A stretch of DNA of 64,000 nucleotides from Lacrimispora algidixylanolytica (GTDB lineage: Bacteria; Bacillota; Clostridia; Lachnospirales; Lachnospiraceae): the NCBI RefSeq assembly GCF_003609635.1, contig NZ_MCIA01000008.1:108080-172079 (forward strand), read 5' to 3'. Shown piece by piece: positions 17,770 to 27,651 of this stretch (its first letter is position 1; every line of letters begins with the position of its first letter). Under the pieces are notes generated by a model that saw only the letters and a program-made list of their open reading frames with translations, had not been told where the DNA came from and ran no database searches. Position numbers and translations under genes: made by a program.

Positions 17770-19329
17770 TTATTTTGCGTAATCTGTTACTCTGGACTCT
17801 CTGATCACATTGACTTTAATCTGTCCCGGATATTCCAAGGATTCTTCAATCTTCTTAGAAATATCACGAGCCAATAATACCATATCGTCATCGTTGATCT
17901 GATCGGGAACTACCATAATCCGAACTTCACGTCCTGCCTGAATGGCGAAGGACTTGTCCACTCCCTTAAAGGAATTGGTAATATCTTCTAACTGTTTTAA
18001 TCTGTTTGTATATGTCTCCAGAGTCTCTCTTCTGGCTCCAGGTCTTGCCGCAGAAATTGTGTCTGCTGCCTGGCAAATACAGGCAATAAGGCTCTGTGGT
18101 TCAACGTCACCATGATGAGATTCCACCGTGTTCAGTACGATCGCAGGTTCTTTATACTTTCTACAAAGCTCTACGCCTAACTGAATATGGGATCCTTCCA
18201 TCTCATGGTCAACGGCTTTACCGATGTCATGTAATAAACCAGCACGCTTGGCCATACGAATATCCAAACCGATCTCTCCGGCTAATAAACCGGATAACTG
18301 GGCAACTTCCATGGAATGCTTTAATGCATTTTGTCCATAGCTTGTCCTGTATTTCAGCTTGCCAAGCAGTCTGATGAGTTCCGGATGAAGACCATGAATT
18401 CCCACTTCAAGAGCGGCGGTCTCTCCTTCTTCACGCATATTGGTTTCTACTTCTTTCTGTGCCTTTTCTACCATCTCCTCAATTCTGGCTGGGTGAATTC
18501 TTCCATCCACAATGAGGCGTTCCAATGCAATTCTTGCCACTTCTCTACGAACCGGATCAAATCCGGACAATACAACTGCCTCAGGGGTATCATCAATAAT
18601 GAGTTCTACGCCTGTAAGGGTCTCTAACGTACGAATGTTACGGCCTTCTCTACCAATGATCCTGCCTTTCATCTCATCGTTAGGAAGCTGTACAACAGAA
18701 ACTGTCGTTTCTGCTACATGATCCGCAGCACATCTTTGAATGGCTGTAACCACGTATTCCTTTGCCTTTTTATCGGCTTCTTCTTTTGCTTTGTTATCAA
18801 GTTCCTTAATTAATTTCGCAGTGTCATGTTTTACATCATCTTCAACAGATTTTAAAAGATACTCTTTTGCCTGTTCGGAGGTAAGTCCGGAAATTTTTTC
18901 CAGTTCCTGAATGCCTTTTTCATACAGTGATTCAACTTCGGCATTTCTTTTATTTAACCCGTCCTCTCGAGCAGCAAGACCTGCTTCTCGTTTTTCCATA
19001 GTCTCAGACTTCTTGTCCAAGTTTTCTTCCTTGCTTAATACTCGTCTTTCATAACGTTGAAGCTCAGCTCTTCGTTCCCTGGTTTCTTTTTCCAGTTCAT
19101 TCTTAGTCTTTAATGACTCTTCTTTTGCCTCAAGGAGAGCTTCACGCTTCTTTGTCTCAGCGGTCTTTAATGCTTCATCTATTATTTCCCGAGATTTTTC
19201 TTCTGCTGAACCCATCTTGCTTTCATAGGTATTTTTTCGATATGAGATCGCAGCAGACCAGGCAATAAAAGCTACTACTATTGATGCCAAAATTACAACC
19301 AATACAGTTGTGAATACTGATACTGACAC
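17770..19329 (-). CDS. rny: ribonuclease Y
   Basis: A 519-residue membrane-anchored endoribonuclease that starts mRNA decay. Order: N-terminal membrane helix (about 5-27), a long charged coiled coil (about 30-200), a KH RNA-binding domain with [12 protein letters not shown], and an HD domain with [12 protein letters not shown] near residue 367. Length equals B. subtilis RNase Y. It has its own promoter (19379-19407) and follows recX. Confidence 0.97.
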   Translation of the reverse strand: MSVSVFTTVLVVILASIVVAFIAWSAAISYRKNTYESKMGSAEEKSREIIDEALKTAETKKREALLEAKEESLKTKNELEKETRERRAELQRYERRVLSKEENLDKKSETMEKREAGLAAREDGLNKRNAEVESLYEKGIQELEKISGLTSEQAKEYLLKSVEDDVKHDTAKLIKELDNKAKEEADKKAKEYVVTAIQRCAADHVAETTVSVVQLPNDEMKGRIIGREGRNIRTLETLTGVELIIDDTPEAVVLSGFDPVRREVARIALERLIVDGRIHPARIEEMVEKAQKEVETNMREEGETAALEVGIHGLHPELIRLLGKLKYRTSYGQNALKHSMEVAQLSGLLAGEIGLDIRMAKRAGLLHDIGKAVDHEMEGSHIQLGVELCRKYKEPAIVLNTVESHHGDVEPQSLIACICQAADTISAARPGARRETLETYTNRLKQLEDITNSFKGVDKSFAIQAGREVRIMVVPDQINDDDMVLLARDISKKIEESLEYPGQIKVNVIRESRVTDYAK

Positions 19330-19378
19330 AGGAGCACCTCCTTATTAGATTTTCATTGTACAACAATACAACACTTCA

Positions 19379-19407
19379 ATTTTAAACTGTTTTATACATT
19401 ATGTCAA
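19379..19407 (-). promoter_or_regulatory. rny promoter
   Basis: TTGACA (19402-19407), a 17-base spacer and TAAAAT (19379-19384) on the minus strand. Confidence 0.7.
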
Positions 19408-19454
19408 GTATTTAACCCTCGTTTCCGGTATACTTATACACATTTTCCTTATTG

Positions 19455-20063
19455 TCAATTATCGGAATAAATACATCCCAAAGCACGGGTTACCGCTTCA
19501 TAGGAAAATCCTTTTCTGGCCAGGGATGATATGACTTTTGCACGCCCTTTTTGGTCCAATTCTTCCGGCACAATTCGCTTCTTTCTGATATATGCCTGTA
19601 TCTGTGCTTCTTCGTCCACAGGTTGTTCCAATAAAATATCCCGTATCATCTCTTTATCTAAGCCTTTTTTCTGGAGCTCGTACTGGATCTGTCTTTCACT
19701 TTTTCTTGTGGAATTGTATTCTACATACCTTTTTCCGTAATTTTCATCGTTTATAAAGCGATGCTCCTTCACAAATAAAATAGCATAATCGATGGCTTCC
19801 TGAGGGTATCCCCCCTCCTTTAGCTTTCTCACCAATTCCTGCTCCGTCTTATCCGAAGCTTTTAAAAGATATAGAACCCGCTCTCTGGCTCTCTTTAGCA
19901 AAACATCCTTAAGAATCTCCTGATACGTATCCTCCGAAAGTTCCTCTCCTTCTTCGATACCAAATCTTTTTATTTCCCCTCTATAAAGAACAAGAGTAAA
20001 GTCTTCATCTAGAATGACTTTACTCCTGCGCTTATCGACGGGCACAATCTCCATTACAATCAT
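19455..20063 (-). CDS. recX: regulatory protein RecX
   Basis: A 202-residue RecX-family protein that modulates RecA filaments. It has the RARERVLYLL, KTEQELVRKL and IDYAILFVKEHRFINDENY patterns of the three-helix RecX repeats. It lies 54 bases after recA on the same strand, the usual arrangement for co-expression in the SOS response. The start at 20063 has AAGGGGC just before it; ATG at 20054 is an alternative. Confidence 0.92.
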   Translation of the reverse strand: MIVMEIVPVDKRRSKVILDEDFTLVLYRGEIKRFGIEEGEELSEDTYQEILKDVLLKRARERVLYLLKASDKTEQELVRKLKEGGYPQEAIDYAILFVKEHRFINDENYGKRYVEYNSTRKSERQIQYELQKKGLDKEMIRDILLEQPVDEEAQIQAYIRKKRIVPEELDQKGRAKVISSLARKGFSYEAVTRALGCIYSDN

Positions 20064-20117
20064 AATGCCCCTTATTCTCTCTGTTATTCTATTACCGCCT
20101 ATCAGGCGTATAAAGCT

Positions 20118-21215
20118 CTATTCCTTTGAGGAAGCATTTTTACTATCTTCCGCTTTAATCCGTTTGCTTTCCTTTGCGCTTACTACATCTGCTCCAGGGG
20201 CCGCTGCCGCTCCGCCTTCTGTGATCAGACCGTAATTAGCACGTACCTTATTTTCAATTTCCAGGCAGATCTCCGGATTGTCCTGAAGATAGATCTTTGA
20301 ATTCTCACGGCCCTGACCAATCTTTGCGTTGTTATAAGCAAACCAGGCTCCGCTCTTTTCTACGATGTTCTCTTTCACGGCGAGATCCAAAATATCACCT
20401 TCTCTGGAAATACCTCTTCCAAACATGATATCAAACTCTGCTTCCTTAAATGGAGGTGCGATCTTATTCTTAACTACTTTAATTCTAGCTCGGTTACCAA
20501 CTACATCGCCACCCTGTTTCAGAGTCTCAATCTTACGGATATCCAAACGAACAGAAGCATAAAACTTAAGGGCACGTCCGCCTGTGGTGGTCTCAGGACT
20601 ACCAAACATGACTCCAACCTTCTCACGAAGCTGATTGATGAAAAGAACAATACAATTGGATTTGCTGATGACTGCAGTCAACTTTCTAAGAGCCTGAGAC
20701 ATCAGTCTCGCCTGAAGGCCAATGTGGGAATCTCCCATTTCTCCCTCGATCTCTGCTTTTGGGACCAGCGCTGCAACGGAATCCACAACCACGATGTCTA
20801 CCGCTCCGGAACGAACCATGGTCTCTGTAATCTCCAACGCTTGTTCTCCGTTGTCTGGCTGAGATATGTATAGGTTGTCGATATCGACTCCAATTTTCTT
20901 CGCATAAACAGGGTCAAGGGCGTGTTCCGCATCAATAAATCCTGCGATTCCACCACGCTTTTGAACTTCTGCAATCATGTGAAGTGCGACTGTAGTCTTA
21001 CCACTTGATTCTGGTCCAAAAATCTCTATCACTCTACCTCTTGGAATTCCGCCTAACCCTAAAGCAATATCAAGACTAAGGGAACCTGTAGGAATGGTCT
21101 CTACATTCATATTGGTTCCGCTGTCACCAAGCTTCATAATAGAACCTTTTCCATAGGCTTTCTCTATCTGTGTAAGTGCGGCATCTAGCGCTTTCATTTT
21201 ATCATCTTTATTCAT
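20118..21215 (-). CDS. recA: recombinase RecA
   Basis: A 365-residue RecA with Walker A GPESSGKT (67-74), the FINQLREK loop and the [15 protein letters not shown] segment. It pairs homologous DNA and triggers LexA cleavage. The start at 21215 has GGAGG 5 bases upstream. The reading frame extends seven codons further to a TTG, but that TTG lies inside the SOS box and is not expected to be a start. Followed by recX. Confidence 0.98.
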   Translation of the reverse strand: MNKDDKMKALDAALTQIEKAYGKGSIMKLGDSGTNMNVETIPTGSLSLDIALGLGGIPRGRVIEIFGPESSGKTTVALHMIAEVQKRGGIAGFIDAEHALDPVYAKKIGVDIDNLYISQPDNGEQALEITETMVRSGAVDIVVVDSVAALVPKAEIEGEMGDSHIGLQARLMSQALRKLTAVISKSNCIVLFINQLREKVGVMFGSPETTTGGRALKFYASVRLDIRKIETLKQGGDVVGNRARIKVVKNKIAPPFKEAEFDIMFGRGISREGDILDLAVKENIVEKSGAWFAYNNAKIGQGRENSKIYLQDNPEICLEIENKVRANYGLITEGGAAAAPGADVVSAKESKRIKAEDSKNASSKE

Positions 21216-21230
21216 CTTATCCTCCAACAC

Positions 21231-21242
21231 GAACAAATGTTC
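21231..21242. promoter_or_regulatory. SOS box (LexA operator) of recA
   Basis: GAACAAATGTTC, a perfect GAAC-N4-GTTC match to the Gram-positive LexA box, 15 bases before the recA start and downstream of the -10 box. Confidence 0.85.
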
Positions 21243-21256
21243 TTCTTCTATTCATA

Positions 21257-21285
21257 ATAATAGTATAATTCACTACAAATGTCAA
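21257..21285 (-). promoter_or_regulatory. recA promoter
   Basis: TTGACA (21280-21285), a 17-base spacer and TATTAT (21257-21262) on the minus strand. Confidence 0.75.
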
Positions 21286-21464
21286 CCAGAAATTTATGCA
21301 ATTACGTTCAATAAGCATCACACTCCCTACCTGTCCGGCTATGATTTTTACATATAATGGAAATCCTGGCGAACTGCCAGAGAAACGTTTCATAAAAGGC
21401 AAGATACCTTTTGAATGTAAGGTATACTATATCACAGGCATGTCCTGACTGCAAGATTTATATC

Positions 21465-21496
21465 ATCCGGGTCTGCATGCCGAAACAGACCCGGAT
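21465..21496. terminator. strong stem-loop after the subtilase gene
   Basis: Perfect 11-base arms ATCCGGGTCTG / CAGACCCGGAT with a 10-base loop, 24 bases after the protease stop. No T-run follows on the minus strand, so it may act as an mRNA-stabilising end or a weak terminator. The remaining gap to recA holds only the recA control sites. Confidence 0.5.
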
Positions 21497-21519
21497 TGCA
21501 AAAACCTAATGGGAAAAAT

Positions 21520-22410
21520 TTAAAGCAAAAGACGCTCTACATCAAGAAGTCCCCAGCCCTGCTGGTTAATTGGGAGTCCTAAATCCACGGCTCTTTCACG
21601 AAGCATCAATTTCACATCCCGATTGTTCATATAAGGATATTTTTGCAAGAGCAGCGCGATCGCACCTGAAACTAACGGCGTCGACATGGACGTACCGCTC
21701 TTACTTTGGTACTGTCCCTCTTCATTGGAGCAGCTCATAATTCCAGCGCCGGGAGCGATAATTTCCGGCTTGCAGATGCAGGCGCCCGTAGGCCCTCTAC
21801 CTGAATAATCAATCATGCGATTTCCCATTACATTTACTTCTTTATAGTCGTCAGAACAACCGACTGTAATGACCTTACGGCTAATTCCGGGAGTTGTAAT
21901 CGTATTAGTTCCCGGCCCCATATTTCCTGCTGCCACACAAACCACCAGCCCGTCATCCCAGGCCGCATTGACTCCACGTACAAGAACTGAATTTTCCGTC
22001 ATACCTTTTCTCGAAAAGGAACCTACGGAAATATTTACGATACGAATTCCATATCGTTCTCGGTTATCGCGGACCCATTTTAACCCTGCCAGCACATCAG
22101 AAGCATAACCGTTCCCCTTTTTATCCAAAACCTTAAGCATAATGATGTGACACTCTGGTGCGATTCCCATATATTTTCCATCGGAAGCACTGCCGCTCCC
22201 TCCAATAATTCCAGCTATATGCGTTCCATGACCATTGTCGTCATAAGCATCCCGTCTGCGGTGAACAATATCCACGAAATCCACTACTCTATGTTCGAAG
22301 TCCTCATGAAGATAAATTCCCGTATCAAGCACTGCAACTCCTACTCCCCGCCCAGTTAGACCCATGCGGTAAGCCATGTCACAGTGTATTGCATCTCTTA
22401 CATGATTCAC
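21520..22410 (-). CDS. intracellular subtilisin-like serine protease (S8)
   Basis: A 296-residue S8 protease with catalytic Asp29 (VAVLDTGI), His61 (NGHGTHIAG) and Ser241 (GTSMSTP), plus the oxyanion Asn in AAGNMGP. There is no signal peptide or long propeptide, like AprX/ISP-type intracellular proteases. The start is GTG with a weak AGG site; the downstream ATG codons are inside the fold. Single gene between lysA and recA. Substrate unknown. Confidence 0.88.
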   Translation of the reverse strand: MNHVRDAIHCDMAYRMGLTGRGVGVAVLDTGIYLHEDFEHRVVDFVDIVHRRRDAYDDNGHGTHIAGIIGGSGSASDGKYMGIAPECHIIMLKVLDKKGNGYASDVLAGLKWVRDNRERYGIRIVNISVGSFSRKGMTENSVLVRGVNAAWDDGLVVCVAAGNMGPGTNTITTPGISRKVITVGCSDDYKEVNVMGNRMIDYSGRGPTGACICKPEIIAPGAGIMSCSNEEGQYQSKSGTSMSTPLVSGAIALLLQKYPYMNNRDVKLMLRERAVDLGLPINQQGWGLLDVERLLL

Positions 22411-22648
22411 AGTCCACTACCTGATTCCTTTTTTATTAGGATATTCCGCAGTGACTTGCATGGTTTCATTTCGGGGGTAAAATTTTCTTTTCTGCCTCAT
22501 CTTATGAAAATGATATTAAGAAAATCTTCATAATCTATTCAAACAATATACAAACTTTTACCGAGGGGGTGTGTTATACTAATGACATAAGAAATGCACA
22601 ATGTATAGAAATATCCTTTTACCCTTTTTGAAATCCGAAAATCCTAAG

Positions 22649-22684
22649 AAAAAACCCTGTGTCTTACGGCACAGGGTTTTTTCT
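22649..22684. terminator. bidirectional terminator after lysA
   Basis: AAAACCCTGTG / CACAGGGTTTT around an 8-base loop, with A- and T-runs on both sides, 29 bases after the lysA stop. The rest of 22411-22712 contains no gene; TATACT at about 22584 on the plus strand could be an orphan -10 box. Confidence 0.75.
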
Positions 22685-22712
22685 GTTCAAATATTGAATT
22701 AAAAAGGTGAAA

Positions 22713-23990
22713 TTATATATCGTACTTTGTATTTTTTAAAATATCACAGAAATCAAAGGTAGCAAAGTAATCTTTTGGAGTCTCAGCTCTGCGGATTAAT
22801 TCAACTTCCCCATTCTCTTTTAAAAGCAACTCTGCAGATCTTAACTTTCCGTTGTAATTATAACCCATGGCATACCCGTGAGCACCCGTATCATGGATGA
22901 ACAGCAGATCTCCTTTGGATATTTCCGGCATCATACGGTCGATTGCAAATTTGTCGTTGTTCTCACAAAGAGATCCAACCACATCGTACTTATGACTGCA
23001 TGCTTCCTGTTCTTTTCCCATAACCGTAATGTGATGATAAGCTCCATACATGGCAGGACGCATCAGGTTGACTGCACAGGCATCCACTCCAATATATTCT
23101 TTGTGGGTGTGTTTTTCATGAATGGCTTCTGTCACCAATCCGCCGTAAGGCCCTAACATAAAACGTCCAAGCTCGGTATAGATCGCTACATCTCCCATAT
23201 CATTTGGTACTAAAATCTCTTCATAGACTTTTCTTACACCTTCTCCAATGGCCATGATATCATTGGACTCCTGTCCTGGACGATATGGAATTCCGATTCC
23301 GCCAGACAGATTGATAAAGGTAATTTCAGCACCCGTCTCCTCTTTTAACTTCACTGCAAGTTCAAACAATACCTTTGCGAGCAGAGGATAGTATTCATTG
23401 GTCACTGTATTGCTGGCAAGAAATGCATGGATACCAAATTTCTTAGCGCCCTTGCTCTTTAATATCTTAAATGCTTCAAAAAGCTGCTCTGTGGTCATTC
23501 CATATTTGGAATCTCCTGGATTATCCATAATATCATTGCTGATTTTAAATATTCCACCTGGATTATAGCGACAGCTTATGGTCTCAGGAATATGGCCAGT
23601 GGCTTTTTCCAGAAATTCAATGTGGGTAATATCATCAAGATTTATAATTCCACCCAACTGATCTGCTAATTGAAATTCCTCTGCAGGAGTGTCATTGGAT
23701 GAAAACATGATATCAGAGCCGGAATAACCAATGGCATCAGACATCATAAGTTCTGTCATGGATGAACAGTCAGCTCCGCAACCATAATCCTTTAAAATGT
23801 TAAGGATAAAGGGATTCGGCGTAGCCTTGACTGCAAAATACTCCCGGTAACCTTTATTCCAGGAAAATGCCTGTTTCAATTTTTCTGCATTCTCCCTGAT
23901 TCCCTTTTCATCATAAATATGAAAGGGTGTTGGATATTCTTTCACAATTTCTAATAATACTTCCTTGGTAACAAATGGTGTTTTTTCCAA
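22713..23990 (-). CDS. lysA: diaminopimelate decarboxylase
   Basis: A 425-residue PLP enzyme of the alanine-racemase fold (group IV decarboxylase) that makes L-lysine from meso-diaminopimelate. PLP lysine is Lys55 in YFAVKATPNP; the phosphate-binding GGIGIPY loop, ELGRFMLGPYG and the substrate-site GSLCENNDKFA follow. The protein is somewhat divergent from classical LysA, as in several Lachnospiraceae, so a related decarboxylase is a lesser possibility. It stands alone. Confidence 0.82.
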   Translation of the reverse strand: MEKTPFVTKEVLLEIVKEYPTPFHIYDEKGIRENAEKLKQAFSWNKGYREYFAVKATPNPFILNILKDYGCGADCSSMTELMMSDAIGYSGSDIMFSSNDTPAEEFQLADQLGGIINLDDITHIEFLEKATGHIPETISCRYNPGGIFKISNDIMDNPGDSKYGMTTEQLFEAFKILKSKGAKKFGIHAFLASNTVTNEYYPLLAKVLFELAVKLKEETGAEITFINLSGGIGIPYRPGQESNDIMAIGEGVRKVYEEILVPNDMGDVAIYTELGRFMLGPYGGLVTEAIHEKHTHKEYIGVDACAVNLMRPAMYGAYHHITVMGKEQEACSHKYDVVGSLCENNDKFAIDRMMPEISKGDLLFIHDTGAHGYAMGYNYNGKLRSAELLLKENGEVELIRRAETPKDYFATFDFCDILKNTKYDI

Positions 23991-24025
23991 AGCTTTCCTC
24001 TCCTCTCTTAAGTTAAACTATGCAG

Positions 24026-24085
24026 AAAGAGCCCGTCTCCGGCATGCCTGCTAGTAAGCTACATTGTACCGGGGATAGACTCTTT
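24026..24085. terminator. long imperfect inverted repeat between pyk and lysA
   Basis: AAAGAG..CCGTCTCCGG and CCGGGGATAGACTCTTT form a 17-base stem with several G-T pairs and a long loop. It probably ends the pyk transcript; the T-run is short on either strand. Confidence 0.4.
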
Positions 24086-24129
24086 TGTCCACACTTTTTT
24101 TTGTATATTTATTCAAAAAAAATTATTAA

Positions 24130-25566
24130 TTAGTTTACATTTACTACACGCATGATATTGGTATGAGCCGCTGCTTCATGCTTTCTAATTGGATTTACAA
24201 CTCCTGCAGTAACTACCACAGTGTCGTTCACCTCTACAATTCCTTTTTCCTTTAAAAGTTCCATGGAAGAGTAAATTAAAACGTCAGTGGATTCCGCACG
24301 CTTTGCGTGAAGTGGCAAAACACCCCAGTAAAGCTGCATCTGACGAAGTGCAGAAGAGCTTGGGGACAAACCGATGATCTGGCATTCTGGTCTCCATTTG
24401 GATAACAGTTTTGCGGTAAAACCGCTGATACTTGGTGCTACGATAGCCTTTGCCTCTAAATCACTAGCAGTTGCTACAGAAGAATAACAAACAGCATTGG
24501 ATACGTTGTGTTCATTGGCAGCAGATACTCTACGCTGACGGAATGCATTGTAATCGAGATGTTTCTCTGTCTCTTCTACGATAGAAGCCATCATGGTAAG
24601 AGCCTCAATTGGATATTTGCCCATTGCAGTTTCACCGGATAGCATAACTGCATCGGTTCCATCATAAACTGCGTTTGCTACGTCAGTCACCTCAGCCCTA
24701 GTTGGACGAGGATTGCGGATCATAGAATCTAACATCTGGGTAGCAGTAATAACCGGCTTACAAGCTACATTACACTTATCAATGATTTTCTTCTGAACAA
24801 ATGGTACTTCCTGAGCAGGAATCTCAACACCCATATCTCCACGGGCAACCATGATGCCATCACTTGCTTCAATGATCTCATCCAGGTTCTCAATTCCTTC
24901 TGCATTCTCAATCTTAGCAATAACAGCCATATTAGAGCCGTTAGATGCAAGGATTTCTTTAATCTCTTTGATTGCACCAGCCGTACGTACAAAAGAAGCC
25001 GCAATAAAATCAAATCCCTGTTCAATACCAAACTGGATATCCTGCTTATCTTTCTCTGTCAGTGCTGGAAGTTTGATTTTAACGTTAGGTACGTTAACAC
25101 CCTTTCTTTCTCCCAGCTCTCCACCATTTATGATGTTGCAAATGATTTCTTTGCCCTTAACTTCCAGAACTTCCATTTCAATCAGACCATCATCTATAAG
25201 TATGCGGTTTCCAGTAGTAACGTCTTTTGCAAGGCCATCGTAAGTAATATGACCTCTGGTAGCATCACCGACAATATCTGCAGTTGTTAAAGTATAGGTA
25301 TCACCTTCCTTTAATGTAACCTTCTTGCCATCTTCTAAAACACCGGTGCGGATCTCCGGTCCTTTTGTATCAAGAAGTGCTGCGATTGGCAGATCCAATT
25401 CTTCACGAACTCCCTTTAGCATATCAAGGCGTGCCTTCTGCTCTTCATAGTCACCATGAGAAAAGTTAAATCTGGCAACATCCATTCCATGTAAAGCCAG
25501 TGCTTTCATCAATTCGCGGTCATTCGTATTAGGTCCCATTGTGCAAATAATCTTAGTTCTCTTCAT
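24130..25566 (-). CDS. pyk: pyruvate kinase
   Basis: A 478-residue enzyme making ATP and pyruvate from phosphoenolpyruvate. Motifs: KIICTMGPN start, ARFNFSHGDYEE, LDTKGPEIRTG, the active-site MVARGDMGVEIP and ATQMLDSMI. It lacks the extra C-terminal PEP-utiliser-like domain of Bacillus and many clostridial enzymes, so it is the short form. GGAGG lies 6 bases before the start. It follows the rhomboid-like gene by 15 bases and is thus probably part of the corA transcript. Confidence 0.97.
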   Translation of the reverse strand: MKRTKIICTMGPNTNDRELMKALALHGMDVARFNFSHGDYEEQKARLDMLKGVREELDLPIAALLDTKGPEIRTGVLEDGKKVTLKEGDTYTLTTADIVGDATRGHITYDGLAKDVTTGNRILIDDGLIEMEVLEVKGKEIICNIINGGELGERKGVNVPNVKIKLPALTEKDKQDIQFGIEQGFDFIAASFVRTAGAIKEIKEILASNGSNMAVIAKIENAEGIENLDEIIEASDGIMVARGDMGVEIPAQEVPFVQKKIIDKCNVACKPVITATQMLDSMIRNPRPTRAEVTDVANAVYDGTDAVMLSGETAMGKYPIEALTMMASIVEETEKHLDYNAFRQRRVSAANEHNVSNAVCYSSVATASDLEAKAIVAPSISGFTAKLLSKWRPECQIIGLSPSSSALRQMQLYWGVLPLHAKRAESTDVLIYSSMELLKEKGIVEVNDTVVVTAGVVNPIRKHEAAAHTNIMRVVNVN

Positions 25567-25581
25567 TATTATCCTCCGTAA

Positions 25582-26430
25582 CTAGTGGGTCGTATTGTCG
25601 ATCGTGGGGTGATCCGACGTAACGTGTTTGTGTGTATACAAATGCTCGGAACAGTATTCAAAACTGCCCTCACATTTTGAACAATAACGGAATTCCAGGT
25701 TAGGAGAATCTTTTTCGGTCCGTTCGCAAACGGCACACTTGTGGTGTGTCCCCCCCTGAGGCATAATTTTCATCTGTTTTTGAAAATTATGTTTTCTTTT
25801 GATCTCCTTCGGATTAAACCGGCTTGTATTCCGGGTTAAAATGAAAAAGAGGATAAAGTTAAATAAAGACATAAATATTGTGACTCTGGTAGCCATGTTA
25901 CCGGTGATAAATCCATAAAGGAAATATAACCCGTTAAAGATAGCAAGCCATTTGGCTTTCATCGGAATCACAAAAAACAAAAGGAATTCCAGATCCGGAA
26001 ATGTTGCAGCAAAAGCAAAAAACAGGGAATAGTTTAAAAATTCTGTTGTCAGGTAAACCGTCTTTCCCATAAAAATATATACAACAAGGGCTGCTGCCAC
26101 ATGTCCGATGACTCCCATAAAGAAATAAACGTTAAAACGAAATGCGCCCCAGATTCTTTCCAAGTTCTGACCAAGCATATAATAGAGATACATACTGATC
26201 AGACTAAAGAAAATATTAGTACTTCCAGGGGGGTATATCATAAATGTAACGACTCTCCATACCTGCCCGCTTAAAATCTTTGATGCATCAAGAGAGAGAT
26301 ACTGCCAGTAAAAACCCGGTGCCATAAGCTCCATAAGAAGCCCAACACCATACATCCCAATAATATAGTACATAAGATTGGAAATAGCAAATTTTTTAAA
26401 TTTGCGTTCCATATTGTAGAAAAATTTCAT
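25582..26430 (-). CDS. rhomboid-like membrane protein, probably not a protease
   Basis: A 282-residue protein with about six membrane helices and the rhomboid outline: WQYLSLDASKILSGQVWRVVTFM matches the first loop, and a helix-rich core follows. The catalytic GxSG motif is missing (the corresponding helix reads NYSLFFAFAATFP), so it is likely a pseudoprotease. The soluble C-terminus has four cysteines in two pairs (CAVC and CSKC) plus histidines, a possible zinc site. It lies between corA and pyk in one operon. Confidence 0.65.
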   Translation of the reverse strand: MKFFYNMERKFKKFAISNLMYYIIGMYGVGLLMELMAPGFYWQYLSLDASKILSGQVWRVVTFMIYPPGSTNIFFSLISMYLYYMLGQNLERIWGAFRFNVYFFMGVIGHVAAALVVYIFMGKTVYLTTEFLNYSLFFAFAATFPDLEFLLFFVIPMKAKWLAIFNGLYFLYGFITGNMATRVTIFMSLFNFILFFILTRNTSRFNPKEIKRKHNFQKQMKIMPQGGTHHKCAVCERTEKDSPNLEFRYCSKCEGSFEYCSEHLYTHKHVTSDHPTIDNTTH

Positions 26431-26452
26431 GCCTTCTTCCTTTACTTGAAAA

Positions 26453-27394
26453 CTAAAAGAGATCTTTTTTTGAAAAAATCCACGCTACAATCAGTGTCAA
26501 AACCAAGGTAAATCCTAATACTATGATAAATCCGTGGGGATTGCTTGCAAATGGCATTCCATTTGCATTTACATTCATTCCATAAAAGCTTGCCACCATG
26601 GTGGGTATGGACATAACAATAGTAATGGTAGCCAGAAACTTCATTACAATATTTAAGTTATTGGAAATTACAGAGGCAAATGCATCCATGGTGCCACTTA
26701 AAATGCCGCTGTAGATATTAGCCATCTCGATGGCCTGCTTGTTCTCGACAATGACATCCTCCAAAAGCTCCGTGTCTTCCGGATACTTTTTGATTTTTTC
26801 ATTGCGCATGAGTTTCTCAAGCACCATCTCATTAGATCTTAGTGATGTTGTAAAGTACACAAGACTCTTTTCCAGTTCCAAAAGCTCAATCAGCTCCCGG
26901 TTCTTGGTGGACTTGTGAAGCTTTTCTTCTATCACTCCGCTCTTTTTATCGATGATTCTTAAATATTGCAGATAAAGCGATGCGTTCTTATAAAGAATCT
27001 GCAAAATAAAACGTGTTTTCATATACGTATGGAAATCCCTGACCCGGCCATCCATAAACGCATTTAGAACCGTAGTATCTTCCAGACACACCGTAATAAT
27101 CGCATCATCCGTAGTGATGATACCCATAGGTATCGTCACATACCAGTCTTTGTCGTTTCGTTCCTCAATGGCAGGTACATCCACAAGAATCAAGGTATAA
27201 TGATCCTCTGTCTGAATTCGGGAACGCTCTTCCTCATCAAGTGGGGCTCTTAAATCGTCCGGGTCGATCTTGTAGGTATTAGCGATTTCCAAAATCTCGG
27301 TCGCGGTGGGGTTAGTAAGCGCTATCCAGGATCCTGGAGAAAGTACATCCTTTTGTTGAATCAATCCGTCCTCAGTCTTATATATCTGTATCAT
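26453..27394 (-). CDS. corA: CorA-family divalent cation transporter
   Basis: A 313-residue magnesium/cobalt channel of the CorA family: an N-terminal cytoplasmic funnel with a long helix, then two C-terminal membrane helices joined by the selectivity loop YGMN. The start at 27394 is set by AAGGGGG about 8 bases upstream; the earlier ATG at 27412 overlaps that site. First gene of the corA - rhomboid-like - pyk unit. Confidence 0.92.
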   Translation of the reverse strand: MIQIYKTEDGLIQQKDVLSPGSWIALTNPTATEILEIANTYKIDPDDLRAPLDEEERSRIQTEDHYTLILVDVPAIEERNDKDWYVTIPMGIITTDDAIITVCLEDTTVLNAFMDGRVRDFHTYMKTRFILQILYKNASLYLQYLRIIDKKSGVIEEKLHKSTKNRELIELLELEKSLVYFTTSLRSNEMVLEKLMRNEKIKKYPEDTELLEDVIVENKQAIEMANIYSGILSGTMDAFASVISNNLNIVMKFLATITIVMSIPTMVASFYGMNVNANGMPFASNPHGFIIVLGFTLVLTLIVAWIFSKKDLF

Positions 27395-27454
27395 AGCGTT
27401 TCCCCCTTCCATTGAAAAAATATTATGAATCCTATGGCAGACTTTGACTTATAC

Positions 27455-27483
27455 ATTATAGAATCCCGATTGATTTTTGTCAA
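27455..27483 (-). promoter_or_regulatory. consensus promoter of the corA-pyk operon
   Basis: TTGACA (27478-27483), a 17-base spacer and TATAAT (27455-27460), both perfect, 60 bases before the corA start. Confidence 0.85.
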
Positions 27484-27622
27484 ACGAAATGAAACCGTTT
27501 TTTGTGATCTTAAACAAATTTTGCTAGTTTTAACATTAATTTAGCATGTTATGACAATTGTATTATTTCTTATTTTATGTTAAACTGATGTTCGGTGAGC
27601 CAGCAACTTACTTTTACACAAA

Positions 27623-27651
27623 AGGAGGCAGGGGATACCCCCGCACATATG
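27623..27651 (+). promoter_or_regulatory. ribosome binding site separated from its start by a hairpin
   Basis: AGGAGG at 27623-27628 is 20 bases from the ATG at 27649, too far for normal use, but GGGG-ATA-CCCC at 27631-27641 can fold between them and bring the effective spacing to about 9 bases. Confidence 0.4.

Noticed and set aside
21217..21402. 61-codon minus-strand ORF before recA
   Set aside because: It covers the recA promoter and SOS box and has no ribosome binding site or recognisable pattern.
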